In this document: piece after piece, positions 27,912-35,060 of the stretch
How the letters are laid out: every line of letters starts with the position of its first letter
How positions within the stretch are numbered: the stretch's first letter is position 1
NCBI GenBank assembly: GCA_903826715.1
Contig: CAIKFN010000125.1
Coordinates: forward strand, 1 to 35,060
Direction of reading: 5' to 3'
Length of the DNA stretch: 35,060 nucleotides
From: an uncultured Actinomycetes bacterium
GTDB lineage: Bacteria; Actinomycetota; Acidimicrobiia; Acidimicrobiales; RAAP-2
Program-made: the position numbers and the translations under genes
The notes under the pieces: generated by a model
Databases searched by the model: none
Told to the model about the DNA's origin: nothing
The model's input: the letters and a program-made list of their open reading frames with translations, nothing else

Positions 27912-29129
27912 TTAGATCAAACCTTCTGCTAGCCAGCTCGCAAATTCTTCTTCGCTGTGGCCAAGCTGGTCAATGTAAACCTCACGATTATGTTCTCCGA
28001 GACCCGGGCCAATGCTGCGAACTGATCCAGGGGTCTTTGAGAGCCTTGGAATAACGTTTTGCATCTTCACTGCACCCTCAGCATCATCAACAGAAATAAT
28101 GGTCTCACGAGCAAGATACTGCGGATCAGTAAAAATGTCCTCAATCGTAAGAACTGGCATCATCGCTACTTGAGATTCATTCGCCGCATCCATAACTTCT
28201 TCAGTGGTTCGTGCAGCTACCCAAGAACCAATCAAGTCGTCAATCAAGTCCTGATGCTCCAAGCGACCTTGGTGATTTCGGTACCACGGCTCGCTGATTA
28301 TGTGATCAGCACCAATCATCTGCATCACACGATCAGCAATTGACTGTGAGCTACCTGACAAAACAATCCACTTACCCTCACTGCTTTGATACGAGTTTCG
28401 AGGTGACGTGAATGGAGCCCTATTGCCAGTTCTTTCCTGAACTACGCCGAGCTGATCGTAAATTGAAGCCTGAGGTCCAAGAATCCAAAACAGTGGCTCG
28501 TAAATGCTCAAGTCCACAAATTGCCCAGGCCTGTCAGGCTGCGTGTCGCGGTGATGCAAGGCAAACATTGTTGCTGACGTTCCAAAGAGCGCCGCTACTG
28601 CGTCTCCAAGTGCAAAGGGTGGAAGTGTTGGCGGTCCGTCAGGGTATCCATTGATATGTGCAAAGCCGCTCATTGCTTCGGCGAGTGTTCCAAATCCAGG
28701 CCGGTCGCTATACGGGCCGGTTTGACCAAAGGCAGTTACTCGCACCATTACTAAATGCGGATTAATTGCGGCTAAATCTTCGTATCCAAGTCCCCAGGAC
28801 TCAAAGGTGCCAGGTCGAAAGTTTTCAATGAGCACATCTGCGTCTTTGACTAACTCTTTCAACAACTTTTGGCCGGTTTCGTGGTGAAGGTCAAGTGTGA
28901 CTGAACGCTTGTTTCGACCAATGAAGCTCCACCACAGACTTGTACCATTCTTCTGCCAGCCCATTGTTCGCTGTGCATCACCCTTTGGGTGTTCCACCTT
29001 GATTACATCAGCGCCAAAGTCTCCGAGCAACGTAGCAATTACTGGACCTGCGAACAGACTGGCAACGTCCAAGACCTTCAGTCCTTTTAGCGGTCCGTCA
29101 GATGACTTACTCTTTGATTCTTCAGCCAT
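27912..29129 (-). CDS. CaiB/BaiF family CoA-transferase (second)
   Basis: LKGLKVLDVASLFAGPVIATLLGDFGADVIKVEHPKGDAQR; GRNKRSVTLDLHHETGQ; DVLIENFRPGT. Confidence 0.93.
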   Translation of the reverse strand: MAEESKSKSSDGPLKGLKVLDVASLFAGPVIATLLGDFGADVIKVEHPKGDAQRTMGWQKNGTSLWWSFIGRNKRSVTLDLHHETGQKLLKELVKDADVLIENFRPGTFESWGLGYEDLAAINPHLVMVRVTAFGQTGPYSDRPGFGTLAEAMSGFAHINGYPDGPPTLPPFALGDAVAALFGTSATMFALHHRDTQPDRPGQFVDLSIYEPLFWILGPQASIYDQLGVVQERTGNRAPFTSPRNSYQSSEGKWIVLSGSSQSIADRVMQMIGADHIISEPWYRNHQGRLEHQDLIDDLIGSWVAARTTEEVMDAANESQVAMMPVLTIEDIFTDPQYLARETIISVDDAEGAVKMQNVIPRLSKTPGSVRSIGPGLGEHNREVYIDQLGHSEEEFASWLAEGLI

Positions 29130-29204
29130 TCCTGTCCGCTTCTTTCATAGATTCCCACAAGATGAACTCGAAACATTAGAAATAATGTTCAGATTTCTTA
29201 AGCG

Positions 29205-29357
29205 AACTATAGCCATTGAATCTGTTTACAGAATTGACAAATTGTGGCAATTCCCTGCATTACACCCGGGGAGCAAATTTCTCAATATTTGGCTAATATA
29301 TCCAACTATCAGATCAGATCTGTAAATAGCCTGGAGGGCTTATGAGCAACGAGAATC
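29205..29357 (+). repeat. Promoter/5'-gene direct repeat, copy 2
   Basis: Matches 21864-22017 with roughly 7 differences counted by eye. Confidence 0.9.
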
Positions 29358-30241
29358 ATCGACCTGCATCACCGTATTTAATTCCACTTTCAATTATTTC
29401 TTTAGCAGCGTTATTGGGATCATTCTTTCTCCCATCATTTGGCCCACGAAACACTCTTGCTTATTCAAGGACTTCGTTAGGGATTGGCCACAGCATTGGG
29501 CTAATCCTCATTGTTTTGGCAATGGCGGTCATGTCATATTCGCCAAATCGAAAAATGGTAGGACTTTCAGGCGTACTTAGCTTGATTGGATTTCTTTGGT
29601 GGGCTCCAGTAGTTGTAGGTGGGCTTATCGAAGTTGCAAAGCACAATCAGTCAGTCAATTCGGGTGGGTTTTTAGCAATCGCCGGAGTTTTGTTTTTGCT
29701 TACTTACTTCGTCTTCACTGCGAGCACAGGGCTCATTGGCTGGAAAGTTAGTAAATCAAGACTACGTACAAGCATGGTTGGAGGAACAATCGCTCTTGCG
29801 TGGGCTGCAGGTGAATTCATGCCATGGATCAGAACCACCTATGTGGCAAACCACCAAAGCATGATTCGTGACTGTTGCGTGATCTTTAAGACCTCAGCCA
29901 ACGGCAGCATGCCACTTGGATATTCATTTACCTATCTGTTACTCATCCTTCTTATTGTCGTTGCCGTGTTTCTAGTTAGCTTCGTAAAGTCAAAAACAAC
30001 TGGAGGGCTCGGACTCATTGCTATTGCGGTTGCTTTCTCAGGAGAAATTATTAACGGCCTCCAGACTGTCGCAAACGCAAATCCAATGCTCGCAGGTCAA
30101 GGAGCAGGACAGATGCCATGGAGTAATCAACCGAACATGACGGTCAGCCCTCTTCCAGGTCTCTGGCTTAATTTGATCGCTGAGCTAGCCCTGCTCGGCT
30201 ATGGAATCTACGTTTTCATAGATTCACGCATAGAAGAGTAA
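29342..30241 (+). CDS. Polytopic membrane protein, uncharacterised
   Basis: 299 aa, many hydrophobic helices; GGAGGG SD. Confidence 0.8.
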   Translation: MSNENHRPASPYLIPLSIISLAALLGSFFLPSFGPRNTLAYSRTSLGIGHSIGLILIVLAMAVMSYSPNRKMVGLSGVLSLIGFLWWAPVVVGGLIEVAKHNQSVNSGGFLAIAGVLFLLTYFVFTASTGLIGWKVSKSRLRTSMVGGTIALAWAAGEFMPWIRTTYVANHQSMIRDCCVIFKTSANGSMPLGYSFTYLLLILLIVVAVFLVSFVKSKTTGGLGLIAIAVAFSGEIINGLQTVANANPMLAGQGAGQMPWSNQPNMTVSPLPGLWLNLIAELALLGYGIYVFIDSRIEE

Positions 30242-30251
30242 AGACACATAG

Positions 30252-30293
30252 AAACTAAGTGACCGGGGCGCAGTGCCCCGGTCTTTTAGTTTC
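30252..30293 (+). terminator. Strong hairpin terminator
   Basis: AAACTAA GT GACCGGGGC GCAGT GCCCCGGTC TTT TAGTTT: 9-bp GC stem (30261-30269/30275-30283) with outer AAACTAA/TTAGTTT arms and T run. Confidence 0.85.
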
Positions 30294-30305
30294 TAAAGAG
30301 AATCT

Positions 30306-30420
30306 CTACAAAGAACAACTCATGTCTGATCAATAACACATTGGTGACTTGGCCTTTCATTCACACACTGGGCAGCGAGAGACATGTACTTAATTCCCAT
30401 CTTTAATAACTAAGCGTTTC
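30306..30420 (-). pseudogene. Decayed zinc-ribbon gene, paralog of 31183-31377
   Basis: Reverse strand reads DGN*VHVSRCPVCE*KAKSPMCY*SDMSCSL* against intact DGSKVQISRCPVCEGKIKSPMCCGSDMSCSL*. Confidence 0.85.
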
Positions 30421-30444
30421 AGTGGCAAGTGAAATACTTGATCT

Positions 30445-30942
30445 ATGAAGACTTTTTCGAAAACAGCGCTGATTTCAACAGCTCTTGTGCTCGGACTCCA
30501 GGTTCCTGGATTCGCAACGTCACGCGATCCCGGGCTCCCCAACTCATCTGTAACGCCTGGAGCCACCAACCCCCTCGTGACCCAGTCAAACATTCACTCA
30601 ACCATCTGCGTCTCTGGATACACCAAAACGATCAGGCCGCCCGAGTCATACACCTACAAGCTCAAATACACCCAACTTGACAGTGGATACAACTACAAGG
30701 GCAACACGAGTACCTCTAACTACGAAGAAGATCACCTTGTTCCGCTCGAAGTCGGTGGCAATCCAGCGTCAGTGAAGAATTTATGGCCTGAGCCATGGTT
30801 AGTGACATGGAATGCCGGTAAAAAAGATCAACTCGAGAACAAGATGCATTCTCTTGTGTGCAGTGGCGCTATTTCACTCGTCGCAGCACAAAAGGTATTC
30901 ATGACTAACTGGATTGCTGGATACCAGAAGTACATTCAGTAG
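30445..30942 (+). CDS. Secreted HNH-type (His-Me finger) nuclease, copy 2
   Basis: Signal-like N-terminus; YEEDHLVPLEVGGNPASVKNLWPEPW; highly similar to 10046-10546 product. Confidence 0.82.
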   Translation: MKTFSKTALISTALVLGLQVPGFATSRDPGLPNSSVTPGATNPLVTQSNIHSTICVSGYTKTIRPPESYTYKLKYTQLDSGYNYKGNTSTSNYEEDHLVPLEVGGNPASVKNLWPEPWLVTWNAGKKDQLENKMHSLVCSGAISLVAAQKVFMTNWIAGYQKYIQ

Positions 30943-30997
30943 CCAACTTGCACAAGTTCTCATCTGTTCGAATACGGGGCGGGTCTACAATTTGCGT

Positions 30998-31165
30998 ATG
31001 GGGAAAACAGCACTTGGCATTATTTTTTTCATTGCAATAATCACAACTATTTTGACGGTGGATATATTTTTCTTCAAACATCTCACCACCCAAAGATTGA
31101 TAGCAAACATAGCAATAGTGATTGCTTATGCAACTATCTACTTCATTTATTCAAAACGACTTTAA
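30998..31165 (+). CDS. Small two-TM membrane protein (55 aa)
   Basis: MGKTALGIIFFIAIITTILTVDIFFFKHLTTQRLIANIAIVIAYATIYFIYSKRL. Confidence 0.5.
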   Translation: MGKTALGIIFFIAIITTILTVDIFFFKHLTTQRLIANIAIVIAYATIYFIYSKRL

Positions 31166-31182
31166 TTAGAAGAACAGTCGCC

Positions 31183-31377
31183 CTACAACGAGCAGCTCAT
31201 ATCAGAGCCACAGCACATTGGTGACTTGATCTTTCCTTCACACACTGGACAGCGCGAGATTTGAACTTTGCTGCCATCATCAATTGTGAGTGTGTCATTA
31301 ACTAGTGGTTGGTCACATTTTGCACAGGTCGCGTGAACAGACATCCCACACTTGGCACATGAATACGTTGCAATCAT
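31183..31377 (-). CDS. Small zinc-ribbon protein
   Basis: CAKCGMSVHATCAKCD ... RCPVCEGKIKSPMCCG. Confidence 0.8.
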   Translation of the reverse strand: MIATYSCAKCGMSVHATCAKCDQPLVNDTLTIDDGSKVQISRCPVCEGKIKSPMCCGSDMSCSL

Positions 31378-31441
31378 CTTTTCTCCTAACTTTTCTTAAG
31401 TACTACACACAGTAGTTTCTCAAGATACTTGGATCTATGAA

Positions 31442-32698
31442 TTAAATCATTTCTCTGGTCGCCCATGACCACAGGGCGAAGTTGATTGGGTAAATGATGT
31501 ATCCGAACCTGGTCGCCGATGAAACACACATGAGCACGAAGAAACAGACACTCAATAGAGAAAGCATCTTCGCAAGGGTCAGTGGCCAGTGGGTCTTGAA
31601 ATACTTGGCCATAAAGTAACCGCCAATTAGTAGTGTGCCCGCCGGAAGAATGTGCTTAAAAGGATGCCACCAAGAAGCGAGAATATGACCCGGCAGCGCA
31701 CTCGCAGCCGGTGAAGTGACGTGGGACAGTCCGAGCGGAAATTCAAAAACGTTGGCAAAGAATGCGTGCGGGGCCTTAAGGGCAAAAGGAACAATTGCGA
31801 CAGTAACAATGGCGCAAACGACAATCACAAACTGTTTCCACTTACCCTTGAATGCTTCACCTCTAAGTGCAAGTAGTGATCCGAGTGCCATTGGCCACGC
31901 CGTGAGTTTCATTGCTGATGCGATTCCAATGCTGACGGCAGAGACGTAGATCTGTTTTCGCTGTAGAGCAACCAGACTTAGGAGCATTAGCGCAAGTATT
32001 GGCATGTCGTCTCCACCCGTTGCCAGAAATAATGCACCAGTTGGTAGAGCAAAGAGTACTTGTGCAAGTCGAATTTTCTTTTCTTTCTTTGTTCTGAAGA
32101 GCCTTAATGCAAGCAATCCAATTGCAATGGTGAGCACAGACATAACAATTCGAGCATCAGTGAGACCGAAGCCTCGGTGAGTAATTGCGTCAGGTAAGCC
32201 AAAAACGCTCATCAGTGGGAAGTAAGGAAAGAAGGATTCATATGTCGGAAGCCCCTTAATGCTGTTAAGAACTTTGCCATTCTTCACGTCAGTTGTGTAG
32301 GGGTCAGTGCCCTTAACAACATTGTTCGCCGAACGCTCAATGACTGATACTTCTGGCTGTGCGTAGCCATGTCCGCCATTATTTTGACGCCAATGAGTCT
32401 CAAGACCGAGCGGAACGACAACAACGCCGAGTACTAAAAGAATTAGAACAATTTTTCTGAGCGAAAATGAACTTGCCATCTGAGTTCTACCACCCACAAA
32501 CAGAAACAAGGAGGCGGCGAAGTAGCTGGCAAACGATATGTAGCCCCAGTGACACTGAGCCGGTTCATTGGAGGTGAGTCCAATGAGCAGCGCAAATGCT
32601 CCAGCGCCAAAGTAGAGGAAGCCATCAGATACAACGGGACTAAGAGATACCCACCAAGAAGTGACGGGACGAATAACCCGCTCAGTGGAAAGTTGCAT
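31442..32698 (-). CDS. Polytopic membrane protein, GT-C/DUF2029-like glycosyltransferase candidate
   Basis: 418 aa with many TM helices; YGYAQPEVSVIERSANNVVKGTDPY... and PTGALFLATGGDDMPILALML resemble GT87-type proteins. Confidence 0.55.
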   Translation of the reverse strand: MQLSTERVIRPVTSWWVSLSPVVSDGFLYFGAGAFALLIGLTSNEPAQCHWGYISFASYFAASLFLFVGGRTQMASSFSLRKIVLILLVLGVVVVPLGLETHWRQNNGGHGYAQPEVSVIERSANNVVKGTDPYTTDVKNGKVLNSIKGLPTYESFFPYFPLMSVFGLPDAITHRGFGLTDARIVMSVLTIAIGLLALRLFRTKKEKKIRLAQVLFALPTGALFLATGGDDMPILALMLLSLVALQRKQIYVSAVSIGIASAMKLTAWPMALGSLLALRGEAFKGKWKQFVIVVCAIVTVAIVPFALKAPHAFFANVFEFPLGLSHVTSPAASALPGHILASWWHPFKHILPAGTLLIGGYFMAKYFKTHWPLTLAKMLSLLSVCFFVLMCVSSATRFGYIIYPINFALWSWATREMI

Positions 32699-32739
32699 AC
32701 ATAAATCCTAGTTTGCGTAAGGCAAAAACTGATGAATAA

Positions 32740-33510
32740 CTACTGTGCTCGCCTACTCGGCTGGTATGTAACTGGTGGATACTGATCTTCAAAGAAGTTG
32801 CGAATAAGTTTTGAAGACAACTTGGTCTTCTCTTTTAAGACTGCGTGAGAGGTTCCAGGAACAATTGCGAGCTGCGCCCCGGGGACTGCTTCGTACATTG
32901 ATGTGGTGTGGTTCAGTTCCATGAGGTCGTCATCTCCCGCCATAACAAGCATTGGAACTGAAATCTTCGCGAGTTCTTGAACGCTAAATGCGGGTTCAGT
33001 GTCAAACATGTGAAGCGTCTTAGTGATCACTTCACGAGCGTGTTCTTTGCCACTCGGTGAAAGCTCGCCGTACTTAGTGGCCCATTCTTCAAACTGTTCA
33101 CCTTCAAGATGGAACATCGGCATTGGACGAAGACCGTTGTAGTGATAGTTAGCTCCGACAAGAACTACGCGCTTAAGTAAATCTGGGCGACGCATGGCAA
33201 CAATGAGTGCAACGTTCCCTCCATCTGAGTGTCCAACAAGATAGTGCTTGCCCCCAAGATGCTCTAAAAATGCAATTGTTTCATCAGCCATTTCTTCATA
33301 GTGAAACGGAGCGTCGGTATCTGCGGTGCGCCCGTGTCCCCTGCGGTCAAAGGCAGCTACACGATACTTTTTGTCAAAATGAGGTGCGAGATTCTTAAGC
33401 AAGCTACCGCTGCTACTCATGCCGCCATGAAGCAGAACTAGAGATGGCTTTTTCTTACCTCTACTTATGTAAGTCCAAGTCGAATGCCGATTAAGCGAGA
33501 TGTATGTCAC
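32740..33510 (-). CDS. Alpha/beta hydrolase
   Basis: LVLLHGGMSSSG, FDRRGHGRT, LVGHSDGGNVAL, GTSHAVL. Confidence 0.9.
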   Translation of the reverse strand: MTYISLNRHSTWTYISRGKKKPSLVLLHGGMSSSGSLLKNLAPHFDKKYRVAAFDRRGHGRTADTDAPFHYEEMADETIAFLEHLGGKHYLVGHSDGGNVALIVAMRRPDLLKRVVLVGANYHYNGLRPMPMFHLEGEQFEEWATKYGELSPSGKEHAREVITKTLHMFDTEPAFSVQELAKISVPMLVMAGDDDLMELNHTTSMYEAVPGAQLAIVPGTSHAVLKEKTKLSSKLIRNFFEDQYPPVTYQPSRRAQ

Positions 33511-33547
33511 GACCTAATCGTATTACTAAGTCAGATACAATTTTCTT

Positions 33548-34522
33548 ATGCGAGCCTTTTTAATTTCAGAAAATGAGTCAGACTTCGATGCCAAGGTGAC
33601 GGACACCAGTACAGAGCCTGTAGATCAGAGTGACCTCAAGATCAAAGTTGAGTACTCCTCAATCAACTTCAAAGACACGATGGTCGCAGCACCTAAGAGC
33701 CGTGTTCGTCGTGCACCGAGACTCATTGGTGGCGTCGACGCCGCTGGTGAAGTTGTTGAATCTTCTGACCCGAATTTCCCAGTTGGCTCCAAGGTCGAAG
33801 TTCACGGTGATGGCATTGGAGTTTCTCGCGATGGTGGGTTCGCAGAGTTCATTTACGCTCCTTCTCGTCTCGTAACAATCTTGCCAAGCAACATCTCAAC
33901 GAAGGACTCACAAGTTCTAGGAACTGCTGGGCTAACTGCTGCGCAGTCAATCCTCGCCCTCGAGAACCACGGACTAAAGCTTGGCGGAGAAGTACTCGTC
34001 ACGGGAGCAACTGGTGGAGTTGGATCAGTTGCAGTTACTCTGCTCGCAAAACGAGGATACAAGCCAGTTGCATCAACTGGCTCACCACAGGAATCGCAGT
34101 GGCTCCTTGACCAGGGAGCCGTACGCATCATTGGGCGTGACGAAGTGACCGACAAGATTGATCGCGTGCTTGGCTCAGAACAATGGGACGGCGCAATTGA
34201 CTGCGTTGGTGGTGCAACACTCGCAAACATTCTTCGCAGCCTTAAATACGGAGCGGCTGTTGCTGCTAGTGGACTCCTCGGAGGCATGGACATTCCTGCA
34301 ACTGTTTATCCGTTCATCACACGAAATGTTGCCTTGATTGGAATCGACTCAGTGGAAGCAACGCCGCAGACACGTGCTGCAGCATGGAAGCTCATTTCAG
34401 AAGCCAACCTTGATGTTTCTGATCTAATTGACCGTGTGGCGACACTTGAAGAGTTGCCTGAGGCACTCGGGGCAGTTGCTAAGGGTGCGACTCGTGGTCG
34501 CGTTCTTGTAGTTCCTAGCTAA
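33548..34522 (+). CDS. MDR oxidoreductase, YhdH/AcuI (acryloyl-CoA reductase) type
   Basis: VEYSSINFKDTMVA, GGVDAAGEVVESSDP.F.VGSKVEVHGDGIG, VTGATGGVGSVAVTLLAKRGY. Confidence 0.85.
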   Translation: MRAFLISENESDFDAKVTDTSTEPVDQSDLKIKVEYSSINFKDTMVAAPKSRVRRAPRLIGGVDAAGEVVESSDPNFPVGSKVEVHGDGIGVSRDGGFAEFIYAPSRLVTILPSNISTKDSQVLGTAGLTAAQSILALENHGLKLGGEVLVTGATGGVGSVAVTLLAKRGYKPVASTGSPQESQWLLDQGAVRIIGRDEVTDKIDRVLGSEQWDGAIDCVGGATLANILRSLKYGAAVAASGLLGGMDIPATVYPFITRNVALIGIDSVEATPQTRAAAWKLISEANLDVSDLIDRVATLEELPEALGAVAKGATRGRVLVVPS

Positions 34523-35060
34523 GAGTTAGCAACAGCGCTTGCGGCTTCGCGAGCAATCTCACATGTGCGGCCGAGGTCTTCGCTGCTGTGCGCAAGGGAA
34601 ACAAACATAATCTCGTAGGCGCCTGGTGCCATGGCAACCCCACGGGTAAGCATCTCGTGAAAGAACTTTCCATAAAGTCCGTTGCCACAGATGACGTTTG
34701 CTTGCGCAATATTCTTTGGTGCATCAAAGGCAGTCTTTGAAACATAGAGACCCATCAGTGGTCCCTGCACTGGAGTCTGTGCGAACAGTCCTCCTGCAGT
34801 AATTGCAGCGTTCAGATCTGCAGCAAATGCAGCAACAGTTTTTGACAACGCTGCAATGTCACTGGCGGAAACAAGGTCGAGCACCGTGGCTCCAGCGCTC
34901 ATTGCGAGTGGATTGCCACTGAGCGTTCCTGCTTGGTAGACCGGTCCATTAGGCGCAAGCACACTAAGGATTTCCTTAGATGCACCGAACGCTCCAACTG
35001 GAAGTCCTCCACCAATAATCTTTCCGAAGCACCAGATGTCTGGCTTTACTCCGAAGAACT
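34519..35060 (-). CDS. hemL: Glutamate-1-semialdehyde 2,1-aminomutase, C-terminal part (continues past window)
   Basis: Reverse translation from the edge: FFGVKPDIWCFGKIIGGGLPVGAFGASKEILSVLAPNGPVYQAGTLSGNPLAMSAG. Confidence 0.92.
   Translation of the reverse strand, partial: FFGVKPDIWCFGKIIGGGLPVGAFGASKEILSVLAPNGPVYQAGTLSGNPLAMSAGATVLDLVSASDIAALSKTVAAFAADLNAAITAGGLFAQTPVQGPLMGLYVSKTAFDAPKNIAQANVICGNGLYGKFFHEMLTRGVAMAPGAYEIMFVSLAHSSEDLGRTCEIAREAASAVANS

Noticed and set aside
11495-29129. Catabolic region as a transposon-borne island
   Set aside because: No transposase, integrase, terminal inverted repeats or tRNA attachment site seen; only direct duplications support mobility, so it is kept as a hypothesis rather than a mobile-element call.
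33853-34293. 146-aa minus ORF opposite the MDR oxidoreductase
   Set aside because: Antisense shadow of a clear CDS; Ser/Pro/Ala-rich composition typical of such shadows.
1-35060. CRISPR arrays, tRNA or rRNA genes
   Set aside because: No regularly spaced repeats, no tRNA-like cloverleaf noticed, no rRNA sequence recognised by reading; a tRNAscan/Rfam run would be decisive.

Overview
The window looks like actinobacterial chromosomal DNA (inferred from protein style and dense gene packing). Almost all of it is protein coding. I saw no rRNA, tRNA, CRISPR array or transposase. It falls into three parts. (A) About 1-10.5 kb is an accessory region of small, mostly uncharacterised proteins. It starts with a truncated ribbon-helix-helix gene next to a perfect 10-bp inverted repeat, then a secreted Pro/Ala-rich protein beside a TY-Chap/YbjN-like protein. 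Next comes a divergent two-arm locus. One arm runs AAA+ ATPase, zinc-ribbon protein, hypothetical, DUF1963 protein, and a zinc-finger protein resembling OGG-fold DNA glycosylases. The other arm runs Q/P/W-repeat protein, helical-repeat protein, membrane protein, two tandem paralogs and a secreted HNH-type nuclease. (B) About 10.6-29.1 kb is a long single-strand catabolic cluster: CaiB CoA-transferase, 3-methylaspartate ammonia-lyase, GntR/FCD regulator, two SDRs, split FluG-like amidohydrolase + glutamine-synthetase-like ligase, isochorismatase, APC permease, alpha/beta hydrolase, amidase, CitE-like lyase, Zn-alcohol dehydrogenase, PuuE-like deacetylase and a second CaiB CoA-transferase. It suggests degradation of an unidentified amide/amine compound through 3-methylaspartate and mesaconate. 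(C) About 29.2-35 kb contains a membrane protein, a second HNH nuclease, an intact zinc-ribbon gene with a decayed copy nearby, a GT-C-like membrane enzyme, a hydrolase, an AcuI/YhdH-type MDR enzyme and the 3' part of hemL. Direct duplications frame the catabolic region: two HNH paralogs about 20 kb apart, and a ~154-bp promoter/5'-gene repeat about 7.3 kb apart whose first copy drives only a gene remnant.
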